A DNA stretch of 64,000 nt from Onthophagus taurus. Taxonomy: Eukaryota > Arthropoda > Insecta > Coleoptera > Scarabaeidae. This document shows, in pieces, positions 1 to 10,733 of this stretch (the stretch's first letter is position 1; each line of letters begins with the position of its first letter). The notes under the pieces are model-generated. The model saw only the letters and a program-made list of their open reading frames with translations, was not told the DNA's origin and searched no databases. The stretch covers positions 30,605,501 to 30,669,500 of the forward strand of contig NC_091967.1 of NCBI RefSeq assembly GCF_036711975.1, read 5' to 3'. A program made the position numbers and the translations under genes.

Positions 1-208
1 TTTTATTTAGCTGTTTTTCTACTTCCTTGCGAAGTGGAATCGGAATTCGTCTCGGTACTGTTACCGCAAATGTTGTCGCATTATCTTTCAATTGAATTTT
101 ATATTTAAAGTTTTTCAGTTTTCCGATACCCGTAAATACTTCTAGATATTTGCTTTTTATTTTCTGATCGTAACCCTGTTTATTTAACTTAACAATGTTA
201 CCAATCAT
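1..208 (-). CDS. Ty3/gypsy pol: start of reverse transcriptase, partial at window edge
   Basis: This is the beginning of the reverse transcriptase of a Ty3/gypsy LTR retrotransposon, read leftwards off the window. The frame is the same as that of the gag-protease protein to its right and is separated from it only by the amber codon at 209-211. It contains YLEVFTGIGKL and VPRRIPIPLRKEVE, the stretch that in K02A2.6-type Pol proteins lies between protease and the RT palm. The catalytic YxDD is outside the window. The family call is firm; whether the copy is functional cannot be judged from this piece. Confidence 0.8.
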   Translation of the reverse strand, partial: MIGNIVKLNKQGYDQKIKSKYLEVFTGIGKLKNFKYKIQLKDNATTFAVTVPRRIPIPLRKEVEKQLNK

Positions 209-1210
209 CTACTCATCCTTGTGCCATTTAACGATTTTTAATTTATTTAGAGAAGGTCTACCCAATAAATTCTCATTCGTATCGGCCACGAAACATTTAA
301 TTAATTTAGTTTTATCTTTCCACTGAACAGATAACATAACCTTACCGAAAACTTTCAGCTGACATCCGTCTTTTGAACTTCCAGGCCCCACTAACGTTGC
401 GTTTGTCGGTTTTAGCTCATATGTTGCTCCTAATTTATTTTTATAGGTTTTATGGCTCAAAATCGTTTCGTCTGCTCCTGTATCTATCTTGAAAACAATT
501 GGTTTATAATTTATTCTTAATTCTACTTCCCAGGGTTGATCTCTTTCGATTCTATTCACGCGAATAACACGTCTAAATTCTCGTTTTACTTCATATTCAC
601 TTCCCGAACTTTCTTCGTCGTCTGTACTTCTTTTTGAACACTCCTCTTTTACTTCTTTTATTTGTCTTCCTTTCTTTGTTTTACACTGCGCCGCAAAGTG
701 TCCCGTTATTTTACATTTGTGGCATGTTTGTGTATTTGCCGGACAACATTCTCTTTTATGGCCATTTTTATCGCCGCATCGAAAACATTTTTTTCTTACC
801 GTCTCGTTTTGTTTATATCTACGTCGCTCCGACGTTCTATCGATCGATCCCTGAATTGGTTTTTGTAGTCGGTCCACCTGATATCGCTCTTCGCGTAATT
901 CAGTATTTTCGGATTTTATTCTTTCCGTTTGCATTATTTTTATTATTGTCTTCTCCAAGGTCAAGTGTTCATCCAATTGTAAATTTTCAGGCAGTTTCTG
1001 GTCTCTTATTCCGACAACTAGTTTGTCTCTTATTAATTCGTCTTCTAAAGACCCGTATTTACAATTTTTTGCTAGAGTAGTTATTGCCCTAACGTATTCC
1101 TCGGCCGTTTCTCCTTCTTTTTGTTTACGCAAATTAAATTTTGCCCTCGCATAAATCACGTTATGCGTCTTTATAAATTTTTCTCGCGAGCGTACTCGAG
1201 CGTACAACAT
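209..1210 (-). CDS. Ty3/gypsy Gag nucleocapsid plus aspartic protease
   Basis: Gag C-terminal half and protease of the element that continues at 1-208. Residues 1-110 look like a Gag capsid segment. Two CCHC zinc knuckles follow around residues 140-180 (CFRCGDKNGHKRECC and CHKCKITGHFAAQC), then an acidic linker, then a retropepsin core with the DTGA active site (KIDTGADETIL). The protein ends at an in-frame TAG followed at once by ATG in the same frame. The N-terminal Gag domain is short for the family. No LTR is recognised upstream, although AATAAA-like sequence near 1240 (minus strand) could be an LTR remnant. The copy is probably 5' truncated. Confidence 0.85.
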   Translation of the reverse strand: MLYARVRSREKFIKTHNVIYARAKFNLRKQKEGETAEEYVRAITTLAKNCKYGSLEDELIRDKLVVGIRDQKLPENLQLDEHLTLEKTIIKIMQTERIKSENTELREERYQVDRLQKPIQGSIDRTSERRRYKQNETVRKKCFRCGDKNGHKRECCPANTQTCHKCKITGHFAAQCKTKKGRQIKEVKEECSKRSTDDEESSGSEYEVKREFRRVIRVNRIERDQPWEVELRINYKPIVFKIDTGADETILSHKTYKNKLGATYELKPTNATLVGPGSSKDGCQLKVFGKVMLSVQWKDKTKLIKCFVADTNENLLGRPSLNKLKIVKWHKDE

Positions 1211-2039
1211 ACGCTCCGAGTCTCGAGGTTAACTGTCTTTATTCTACAACTCCCGTATTACAGGTTGTCTAACAACCACCCAACACTAAACTAATAAAAT
1301 AAACATGAAATATGTTTACTTACTTTCAAATTTTACAAAATATCAATAATTATGAACCGATGAATGGCACTGGCGGCACTGCAAAGTTAATAATGATACA
1401 GTTTAATTTAATGAGGTTAACTTACGAGACCTGTCATTACTTTTGACGTTTTGCCGTTAGATGGCGTGTACTATAGTCAGTTAAAATCATTGAAAAGTGT
1501 TTTTTTCGAAAACTGCTATTAAAAGTTGACTTTTGCGTAGTACTTAGCGACCGTCAAAACGATAGTTTTTTGTCAACGGGACGTAAAAGTCTTTTACGTC
1601 CAGGACGCAAAAGACTTTTACGTCCAGCTACGACAATCAAAGAATTTGATGCTATTAATTGTTAATTTATTGTTATGAACAAATTATAAACACAAAATAA
1701 TCAACATTTAATTGTTTTATCATTTCATTTCATGTTTAAATGCAAATTTATAATAGTACATTTGTTCAATATATGAGGTTAAATCGATGTGACGTTAAGT
1801 TTTTGACATAACATTAAATGAATTCTAAATGTCATTATACAGAATTTGGTCTTTTTATTAATTTATAACTTTAGAATACGCAGTTTTCGAAAAAATGTTG
1901 TTTGATACACGACAGCGAAATTCTTTTGCATTTCGCTATCTTGTATCAAAAATAACTATTTTTAATTGAACAATTTTGTTTATCGGAAAAAAAATCTGAT
2001 TAACAAACACTTTTAGACCTAGTTCTAAAAGCTCTTTGA
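1211..2039. other. AT-rich spacer with a repeated near-palindrome
   Basis: No gene is seen. At 1579-1625 a 23-bp near-palindrome (core ACGTAAAAGTCTTTTACGT) occurs twice back to back with one or two changes, so the pair can fold on itself in several registers. The rest is AT-rich sequence without recognised coding potential. Confidence 0.5.
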
Positions 2040-2118
2040 ATCGTTTTCGGGCCCCATGAGTTACGGGGCCCGGGTGCTACGCATCCACGGCACCCCCCCT
2101 ATGGCCGGCCCTGCCATT
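2040..2118 (-). repeat. GC-rich hAT-type transposon terminus
   Basis: A sharply GC-rich island in AT-rich surroundings. Read on the minus strand it begins AGGGCCGGCCATAGG and runs through a GGGTGCC segment to a short palindrome around GGGCCCC. This resembles termini of insect hAT elements with GTF2IRD2/ZBED5-like transposases, and a fragment of such a protein lies at 2991-3540. No TSD or partner end was located, so the call is by resemblance only. Confidence 0.35.
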
Positions 2119-2281
2119 ATTCCACAGTTCTGACACGGCCTACTAATCAAAAAATTAAATTTTAACAGAAATGACAGCTTTCTTATATCGAGGTTATGTC
2201 TGAAATGTCTATCAAGTTTATTTTTTTTCCTTTTTTTTGATTTTTTTTTCAAAATTAAATAGTTGTAGATAAAGTATAGCA

Positions 2282-2396
2282 TTCAACTTGCGTATAATGG
2301 ATGTTACCCACTCAGATAACAACACTCGCTCGCTTCGCTCGCTCGTGTTGCAACTTCATCGTGGTGGGTAACAGCCGCCATTATACGCTTGTTGAA
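2282..2396. repeat. 115-bp foldback palindrome
   Basis: The two halves, each about 50 bp, are imperfect inverted repeats. The outer arms read GCGTATAATGG and its complement, then TGTTACCCAC and its complement. The centre is a run of CTCG/CGAG units (CGCTCGCTTCGCTCGCTCG). It lies 65 bp beyond the stop codon of the Penelope-like fragment. It could be a tiny MITE or the folded terminus of that retroelement; nothing in the sequence decides this. Confidence 0.7.
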
Positions 2397-2461
2397 TAAT
2401 ATACTATTTTACATCAGTACACGTACGGAATACAAAAAAGAATTTTTTTTTTTTGAAATAA

Positions 2462-2990
2462 TTAGTTAAATTTGTGGTACAAGCGAGAATATTTGTTTTC
2501 TAATATTTCGTTTAATAGATTAACTGTGTTATTTTTAGATTGTTTATAGATTTCGTATTCTTCCAGTAAGTCCAGCTTCAAAGATTTAGGTTGGTGATGA
2601 ATAAATTCCATATTATTAAGACTTATTTTATGTTTAGTTTCTGTAATATGTTTGAAAATAGCGGAATTTTTATCTTTATTATGTTCTTTAAAACGTGTTA
2701 ATAAGTTTCTCCCTGTTTGACCTATATAAATTTTATTACATTCAATACGATGTTAAGGGGGGTGTTGATGGCTCTGTGGAATAAGAACCTAAACGCGGAA
2801 TCTTTATATTTGAAACTGGTGAAAGAATTTTTAGGGATAATTGTGTCTGTAGTAGTGGGTTTACGGAAAATGTTGAAATTAAGGGAAGAATTAGATATGT
2901 TTTTGGATATTGTTAAATCAAGAAAATTAATACTATTATTAACTTCTTTCTCAATTGTGAATTCAAGGTTGCCGAGATTGGTTATTAAAT
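2462..2990 (-). pseudogene. Penelope-like element 3' fragment (RT thumb and GIY-YIG endonuclease)
   Basis: The C-terminal end of a Penelope-like element protein. From 2990 downwards it shows NSINFLDLTISK, then FRKPTTTD and an HRA motif, all typical of the end of Penelope RT. After a frame change near 2745 it continues as a GIY-YIG nuclease domain (KIYIGQTGRNLLTRFKEH) and ends at the stop at 2462-2464. The RT catalytic motifs are missing. Upstream it is joined in frame to an unrelated hAT-like protein. The family is certain; the copy is dead. Confidence 0.85.
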
Positions 2991-3540
2991 TAAATAGGGC
3001 TATTAAGAAAATACAATTTTCCAGATCATTTGCTAATTCTGCCTCCAAATTCTCCGCAATTACTTCAATTCTTCTAGTAACAGTTCGTGCTGATAATTGC
3101 AACGTGTTTATAGGTGAAACTATTTCCTTTTTATTTTTAAATTCTTCAAAAAGTGAATTAGCAACTTCTAACATGGCTTCTTTCACTAATTTTCCATCTG
3201 TGAATGGTTTTTTATTCTTAGCTAGCAAATGCGATATTTTATATGACGCGATCGTTGCTGCTTTATGTTGTTGCAGTGGTTTAGTAAAAAAACTTTGCTG
3301 GTTAGTTATTATAGATTTTAAAGAAATAATTTTTTTTCTTCTAATTTCAGAGTTCATTAGATAGTCACTATCAAAATTGGTATGAACGGTCTTAAAATGT
3401 CGTTCAATATTACTTTCCTTGGGAATCTCAACACTATTATTACACAACAAACAAATACACTTCCCTTTGTAATCAACGAAACAATATAGATGTTCCCATT
3501 CATCGTTAAAATAATATGTTCTTTTTCTTTTACATTTATC
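2991..3540 (-). pseudogene. N-terminal fragment of a GTF2IRD2/SCAND3-like hAT-derived transposase
   Basis: The frame begins after a stop near 3535. It carries a zinc-finger-like start with EWEHLYCFVDYKG, then a CICLLCN knuckle with a later H-x-H (RHFKTVH), then a helical region with ASYKISHLLAKNKKPFTDG and LENCIF. This order matches the N-terminus of the hAT-derived proteins annotated GTF2IRD2-like or ZBED5-like. The DDE region is absent because the frame runs directly into the Penelope-like RT end near 2990. The nearby GC-rich terminus at 2040-2118 is of the type expected for this family. Confidence 0.65.
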
Positions 3541-3549
3541 TTATTTTAG

Positions 3550-6048
3550 TACAGTAAGGCCTCAACATTCGCGAGGGTTAGGTTCTGAAAATACGTCGCG
3601 AATGTTGAATCCGCGAATGTTGAAGCACTCGATCTTATAAAAGAGAAACTGCTTCTGTGCCATTTTAAAAAGTAAAACGAAGACGAAATAAATCAAATGG
3701 AGAGATGTTTTATTTAAAAATAGTAACAAAATTAAAAATTTGAATAAGTATGATTTTTAAAATTAATAAAATTAGTTATGTTAAATAAAACACACACAAT
3801 ATTTCAAAATAAAACGACTAAATTTTCTGCAACAATATTTGTATTCAAATATAATATGTACAGTAAAATAATCATTTAAAGTTAAAAAAATAAACTCGGA
3901 CAAATAAAAATAAACTCAAAAATAAATATCAAAGAAATAAACTAAGAAAAAAAAACAAATAAAAATTAACTTAACCTTTCATCAACATGTTCAGGCACTG
4001 ATTTAGAACACGATGGTTTGAAAAATGAATGTATGGTAGGTTGTACAGCTTTATTTTGTATATCCTTTTGAAGCTCTTTGTAAGAAGCAAGAAGAGTATT
4101 TAACCCATTTTTAAATTTTATGCTACGTTCCATTACGGGATCCATTTCTACGATCTTTTCAGCAAGATGATTTGCTTCTTGTATAAAAGAATTAAGTTCT
4201 TTCAACGATAATTTATTACAAGGAGAAATAACCTCATCTTCATCCGATCCTGATTCACTCTCTATCAGGAGTGCTTCTAAATCCGCATTGGATAACTCTT
4301 CGTTTTCTTCATTGACAAGAGATTCTATATCAGCTGCTACCACCTTTTGAAAATCGTCTCCTGGTAGCAACCGTGCAGAGAGCACAGCTTTGTCTATTGC
4401 CTCATCAACTTCAGAAGATTTTTCGGTGTCTTTTTTTAACAATTTTTTCCATGAATTACTGACAGTCGATATTTTAATGTCATTTAAAGCACATTTTATA
4501 TTAATAATAGCATGTTCAATATTGTATAGTTTCCACACGTCTTTTATTGAAAGGGAACTGTCGTTTTCTAATTTCTCGTGTACAAATCCAAACGCGTGCC
4601 TGATGTAATGACTTTTGAAAGCCTTTATAACACCTTGGTCTAAAGGTTGTAACAAGGATGTTGTATTTGGAGGAAGAAATACTACTTCCACACATGGATG
4701 ACCTAACTTGAGAACATCAACTGGATGAGATGTTGCGTTATCCAATATCAATAAAACACGGAATGATAAATTTTTAGATTTTAGATAACGTTCCACTTCT
4801 TTAACGAAACACTCTTTATACCATTCAACAAATATATGAGAAGTCATCCAAGCTTTTGCATTAGCTCGCCAATACACAGGAAGAGCATCTTTGTCCTTGT
4901 TCTTTAAAGCACGTGGATTAGCTGCCCGGTATACCAACATTGGCTTTGTAATAAAGTCTCCACTTGAATTTGCACACAATAAAAGTGTGACTCTATCCTT
5001 AGCTGATTTAAATCCAGCAGCAGTCTTTTCATTTTTTGAAATGTATGTTCGTGTTGGCATCTGTTTCCAATAAAGTCCGGTTTCATCCGCATTAAAGATT
5101 TGTTCAGGGCAATAACCTTCTAATAATTTATTATAATTTCTTCTATTAATTTTCTTATTTCATCAGGAAATTTTGCAGCTTGTTGATGATCAGCTGAAGC
5201 TGATTCTCCACATAACTTAACGTTATGAAGATTAAATCGAGATTTAAATCTTTCGAACCATCCTCTGCTCGCTTTAAATTTAGAGTCATCTTCAATATAA
5301 TTTATATCACCCGAAAAATGACAATAAAGATCCTTGGCTTTATCCATTAATCTAGCTCTGGTTAATGGTATATTTCTGCGGCCGTTATCTTCAATCCAAA
5401 TATAAAGAGACTTCTCCATTTTCTCAATATTCATATCACGAATTTGTGATGTTACTTTTAATGATGAACAGATGCCACTTTTTACGCTATTCCTGATTTC
5501 ATTTTCTTTTTTCTTTATGGATCTTATCGTTGATTCATTTACACTAAAGATACGGCCCACTTCGGTAGCTTTTTTCCCTTCTCGCAGCATATCAAGAACT
5601 TGAATCTTTTTTTCTAATGTCATAACTGACTTTGCGCGTTTGGCAATTAAGTTTATTTCGTTCGCTGGTCGTTTTGTAGCCATGTTGAATAGAATAATAG
5701 TTTCTAAAAGTTTATAAGATTAATCGGATATAAGAAATTATAGAGTAAAAAAAAATAAAGAAATACTAACCTGAGTCAAGTAAATATCACAGAAATAAAC
5801 ACATAACCTAAACACTAAAATCGATCGAAATTAAGGGAATCCCCGTAAACCGTAACAAAACAAATTGTCAAATGTGCGTGATGGGAAGCTGGTTGCTTGT
5901 ACAGCAGGCGCACCGTTTGAATAAAGAAAAAAGTGCGTACATATTCGCGAATAATCGAAACGCGAATGTTGAAAAAGGTAGCAAAGTTTAAAACGCGAAT
6001 ACACGAAACCGCGAATGCTGAAGTCGTGAATGTCGGGGCCCTACTGTA
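3550..6048 (-). mobile_element. Tigger/pogo-like DNA transposon with both TIRs
   Basis: The ends are inverted repeats of about 25 bp with four mismatches (left TACAGTAAGGCCTCAACATT, right complement TACAGTAGGGCCCCGACATT). The outermost TA at each end serves as the TA target duplication. Both subterminal regions carry short direct repeats of CGCGAATGTTGAA. Length is about 2.5 kb, normal for a Tigger. It contains one transposase gene on the minus strand, broken by a single frameshift. It sits directly beside the hAT/Penelope chimera at 2.5-3.5 kb. Confidence 0.92.
3966..5683 (-). pseudogene. Tigger transposase (CENP-B HTH and DDE_1), one frameshift
   Basis: The first segment (5683 to about 5125) begins MATKRPANEI and holds the psq/CENP-B helix-turn-helix DNA-binding domain followed by a Tc5-type helical domain. 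The second (about 5118 to 3966) is the DDE catalytic domain. The first aspartate is in NADETGLYW, which lies upstream of the ATG at 5060, so that ATG is not the true start of the domain. The second is in LILDNATSHP and the third in LLQPLDQG, giving the DDD triad of pogo/Tigger enzymes. The two parts are out of register by one frame around 5120-5160. The C-terminus is acidic and ends in a basic tail. All catalytic residues are present, so the damage looks recent. Confidence 0.9.
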
Positions 6049-6225
6049 GTTTTAAATGCACGGTCTACGCGTGGTCTATTCGAAATACGATCACACACTA
6101 ACAAAAAATACGTGCGTGTTATTAGATACGCTCAAGGTTAGCAAACTGCTAATCTATGCACAATCCTAAACTCAACTGACTACTTGCTGTATATCGCCGT
6201 AGTCCAACGAGGGCGCATTAAAAAT

Positions 6226-6715
6226 TAGTGATGGGAATACCGCTCATAATCGTGTCGCGCTCCAAGAACGGTCGCTACACAAAAATACCGTTCCAAAATA
6301 CCGTGACCTTGAGCAAAAACATAGCTGGTTTCGTAGCAAGTTAGAAAAAATTATATATTCCCATATATTATCATAATTTAAAAAAATTACAGGCTATCCG
6401 AAAATTGAAAAAAATATATATATTAAGGGAGCCTTAAACAAATATCAATATAACGGCGTTTAACCTGACTGTCTTATATGTATAACTTTATATAATATAA
6501 CGTTCGGAATCTGGTATTTTAAAAATCGCGCCGAATAGTACGTTCCATTAGAATAATAATGCTCAAAAATATCGTTCCTCAAATACCGAACCATCACTAC
6601 TAATATCTAATATTAGTAACGTTCTGTAACGGGTATTTTAAAATAGTGTGGAAGCGGTACGCTCCTCAAAAATACCGCTCCAAAATACCGTTCCTCAAAT
6701 ACCGTCCCATCACTA
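6226..6715. mobile_element. 490-bp hAT MITE with 8-bp TSD
   Basis: The termini are TAGTGATGGGA and its exact complement, flanked by the 8-bp duplication TTAAAAAT at 6218-6225 and 6716-6723. Inside, ACCGCTC/ACCGTTC motifs of the form TACCGTTCC and CTCAAATACCG recur near both ends. There is no coding capacity. The 8-bp TSD is diagnostic of the hAT superfamily. The TIR differs from that of the hAT at 48431-50993, so another family mobilised it. Confidence 0.92.
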
Positions 6716-6723
6716 TTAAAAAT

Positions 6724-7476
6724 CGATCTGGGGCGCCATGGAGCCCGCGGGCGCCGCGTTGCCTACCCCTGCTGTAGTGTGCCATGGAAAAGAACCAGAG
6801 AGCCAATTTAACCGAGATACCAATTTAAGCGGCAAATTTGAAAAAAATTGAAAATGAAAATATTATTTATTATTTACAAAGTAACAAAATCATAAATAAA
6901 AATGTTAATAGTACTATTTAATATTAACGCATTGATCATTGAACATTTAATGATAATTATTGATGACATAATATTAAAAAGGATAATTTTTGAAAAACAT
7001 CTTAAGAGAAACTGAAAACTAACTACCTATAAGTACAAAGATTTTCATGTCTGGTGTTATCTGAAATTATTTATAGAGATGTTTTAATACTAAATTTGTT
7101 ATGAATTATTCTTAGATAGTAACAACATTAATTGGCAAAAATTACAGGATAAAACATTTCCACAAATAACTCGTTGATGGTAATAATCAGTTTCTCTTAA
7201 AAATAAAAATTTTAAAAAATTGCACATTTGAATAATTAATTATGGAATAAAATTAATTTATTTCATTTATTTCTGATGGGGCGGCCCATTGTATTTCAAT
7301 TAAAACGTTTATTTATATGTAGTCGAAGTTTATTTATATGTTGTGCTCTTGTCCTGATGTATACTGATGATATTGCTTTTATTAACTGAACTCTATGATT
7401 AGAAGTCAGGTCTTGATCTAAAACATGATACTTTAAATTTTCAAATACAAATTTATGTACATCTGCAAACACAACT
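6724..7476. other. Spacer beginning with a second hAT-type terminus
   Basis: At about 6725-6768 a GC-rich stretch reads on the minus strand CAGGGGTAGGCAACGCGGCG, the usual look of a hAT terminus. Its other end appears to have been cut off by the MITE at 6226-6715. From about 6780 to 7476 the sequence is AT-rich and I see no gene or repeat in it. Confidence 0.35.
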
Positions 7477-7705
7477 GAGGAGGAAAAGTAACAAAGGGGC
7501 TAAGTGCCAAAATTGTTAAACAGAGAAATTAAAAAAAAACCTTCACATACCAAAACGACAGACTTTATTTCTAAATAATTATCTAACACATATTACTTGC
7601 CTTACGCCTAAATATGCTACGACGAAAACAACAGAAAAATGAAAATTTGAATATAATAAAATAAAAAAAAAAAAAAAAATAGGAAACGGGCTAAGTGCCA
7701 GTATA

Positions 7706-9517
7706 TTATTTTGTTAAATTACTGTAGAATGCTTCGTGTTTATAGTCTTGTAGATAAGGAATCATTGATATTAAGTGTTTTTTTTTGTTGTCACTGACAT
7801 TATTTATGTCTGGTAGCTGGTTAATTGTGATGTTTTTTAGATCTTGCATGGTTTTCCCTCTTTTAAGTATCGGAGTTGCTTTCCATGGTGTTAGTTCAGA
7901 AAAAGCTTCAGCAGTAAACAAAAAACCAGGTTGTTGGGAGTCAACTATCAATCGTACAACTTTGCTAATATTCACTTTTTTGAGATTTAAGATCTTGTCG
8001 GCTGCTGCTTGCACATAAAAAATTTTTTTTGTGACATATCTACTGTTTCAAATCGGCCTGTGTGTGTGCTTGGTACTATTACATCGTGTAAGTCCTCAGG
8101 TACCATCGGAGCGCACTTACGCTTTCTTTTCTCAATCAATGCGAAATCTCTGTCGCACTGAAGAAAGCTATGTCCACTGACAAGGTACCTATGTTCGATG
8201 GTGTCAAAGAGTCCACAAGTCACTAGAAACACGTAAATAAATACAATCATTCTATTTTTATTTTGGTCGGTACAGTTATCGCTCCAAATAATAACATTCC
8301 TTTTTTCTGTAATGCCCATATTAAGGACGCGTTATAAGCAAGACGAAATGTCGTTACTGCCACGTCCTGCCACTCCTTCATGCCAGCAACACATGAATGA
8401 ATGCTTCTTATCCCCAAGCTGATTCCTAAGTTATAGCTTGAACGTTAGCTCAAGTAAAACATGTCAGAGTGCGTCAATGTAGGTACGAATATGACTTGTT
8501 CTAAATCCACTGAGAACACACTCATGATGCTTCCTGGCACTTGCGATGACGCGATGTCCCTTTTCATGAGCATCGTAGCTGCTTCTGCCTTTCGATGGTG
8601 CAAATCCAAGTCTACCTTTGCTAAACGACTTCTTTCAACCTGCGCTTTTATTTCGCAATTTAATGAATCACATTTCCGACAGGTGTCACTTCTAGGTGCT
8701 CTAAATGAAACATTTGGAAAGTCTTTTTAATACGTTTCTGTAAAACTTATAAGTGGCCATGCTGTGGGGATATTTATGCTTGAACGCTTTATAAAGGCGG
8801 TTAATATTTAAATCTGGACTCATATATTCTTTGCCACTTTTTGCGCGCGAATAATGAGACTGTTCTCGGGGTATGCTATTTATGTGCTCTGTAACAAGTT
8901 TTTTATCATCCTGTGTAAATTTTCCAGGAGCTATACGAGTTCTCATATCTTTATAAACTACTTTGCCGCTTTTTTCTTTTGTATAATAGTCTCCAAATGC
9001 TTTTTTGTCAAAGCAAAGGTATTCAAAGCAAGGTAGGTTATAAAAGTAAATTTATAAACAACTACAATATTACCCTCTCCATCTGGAAGGCTATAGTGGA
9101 TGGTAGTTTGACGATGACTGTCATGAAGGTCTTCATATGAGCCATGCCTTCTCCTCTTCACGCCAGTCAACTGTATTAAACCCATGATGTACGTTCCACG
9201 GACGTCAACACTGCACTTGTAGTATTTTTCAAAAAGAGCTAATCTATTTGCGTAATTCAACGACTTGCACACGAATTTGCATTTACATGTTATCTGTAAG
9301 AGTTCTAGGGTTTACACAAAAAAATATGATTCTAGTTCATGGCATTATTTACACACGTACAACTATATTAAAAGTAATAACTAACTTCTAGGTTAGGTCT
9401 CCTTTTTTCACCTACAGTATTTCTATTTTTGCTTTTATAGGAATGTCCTGCATTTTTTCGTTGTCTTTGTTCGTCACTTAATCTTCCCAATCCTTGTTTG
9501 CGACGTTCTAAATTCAT
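7706..9517 (-). pseudogene. Sola-like transposase, copy 1, decayed
   Basis: The start is inferred at the ATG of 9515-9517 (MNLERRKQGLGRLSDEQ), which gives a basic N-terminus. Exon 1 ends near 9386 at a GTTAGT donor and exon 2 starts near 9293 with a Cys-rich segment (CKCKFVCKSL). Next come VDVRGTYIMGLI and KRRRHG, then EQSHYSRAKSGKEYM. After further frame changes follow CRKCDSLN, FSVDLEQV, and the catalytic-looking WSDNCTDQNKN with SGHSFLQCDRDFALIEKR. The order is the same as in the better copy at 39536-41372. At least three frame breaks (near 8950, 8700 and 8320) disable it. The distal region 7706-8014 is the C-terminus. Confidence 0.75.
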
Positions 9518-9540
9518 TTTGAAGAAATTCACTTTATATG

Positions 9541-10733
9541 TAACGGGTGTTTTTTTAAGCCCGATAGAACTTTAAATTGAAAAAAGTAACACAAAAAATT
9601 AAATGTTAAGCCAAAAAATTTTTTTGATCGAAAGATCAATTCATGGCATTTAACATTTAAAAATAATTTTGGGCATGTGGGCACCGCGGTTGTTCTTAAC
9701 GAAGCGCATTCTGGAAGTCCAATTTTGGGCCACTTTTTCGAGCATTGCTGGGCGATGCTACGAATAACACGAACAATGTTGGCCTCCAAGGTGTCAATTG
9801 TTGCTGGTTTATCAGCATAAACCAAGGAAATAATCGAGAGGTGTCAAATCGCACCACCTTGGAAACCAATTGGCATATCCATTTCTCGAAATCAACTTAT
9901 CGCCAAATTTTGATTTCAATAAGTCGATGGTTGCGGTCGCTGTATGGCACGGATCAATATCATCCATATTTACAAACAAAAAATCATTGATCATGGTGAG
10001 GTAACGATCTCCATTGACCGTAACGCGACCTCCGACTTTATTTTTGAAGAAATAAGGTCCAATGATGCCACCAGCGTGCAAACCACACCAAACGGTGCAT
10101 TTTTCTAGATATAATGGAGTCTGTAGGGTCTGTTGTGGATTGGTTTCACTCCATATGCGGCCCGTTAAGCCAAAAATGAGCCTCATCGCTGAACACAATT
10201 TTGCGATAAAACATCGGATCAGTTTCCAACTGCTCTAAAGTCCAATCGGCGAAAGAACGACGCATATGATGGTCTCGTGGTTTTAATTCCTGCACCAGCT
10301 GGATCTTAAACGGGTGTAGGCCAAGATCTTTGGGCAAAATTTTTCACGTAGTGGACGGAGAGAGCCCTAATTCCTGCGACAGACGATGAATCGATAAATT
10401 TTCTTCACGCACATTTCTTCGACGTGTTGATTTTATTGCATCATTTAGAGAGTATGTGGTATGAAATCTATCTACAGTTCCACGGATGGCTTGCTCTGAT
10501 GGACGATTATGTGCATCATACAAATCACGAAGTCGTCTATAAGTTATGCGAATTGATGACTGATTTTCAAAGTAAATCTGGGTAATTTGGTAGCGTTGTT
10601 CAAGCATCAATCTGTTCATGATGATTTGCCAGAGTATACTGATCATAAATATCAAAAAGTGAGCGCAGTATCACAGTTCGTTTGACAGTTAACCCTTTCG
10701 TAAGTTCTATCTAGCTTAAAAAAACACCCTCTA
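9541..10733 (-). mobile_element. Tc1/mariner element inserted in Sola copy 1
   Basis: The ends are GGGTGTTTTTTTAAGC and its complement, with TA at 9541-9542 and 10732-10733. The transposase is in four overlapping frames on the minus strand (10655 to 9529). They contain a helix-turn-helix N-terminus (RYQITQIYFENQSSIRITYR), then IQLVQELKPRDH, the first aspartate in FSDEAHFWLNG, a degraded second aspartate block before CHTATATIDLLKSKF, and the third in CDLTPLDYF. The usual tryptophan-glycine after DYFL is lost. The insertion lies 24 bp upstream of the Sola transposase start. The copy is inactive. Confidence 0.85.

Noticed and set aside
634-1080. Plus-strand open frame of 148 codons
   Set aside because: Lies exactly opposite the gypsy gag-protease gene, whose zinc knuckles and DTGA motif prove the minus strand is coding.
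2717-3364. Plus-strand open frame of 215 codons
   Set aside because: Antisense to the hAT/Penelope chimera, no recognisable motif.
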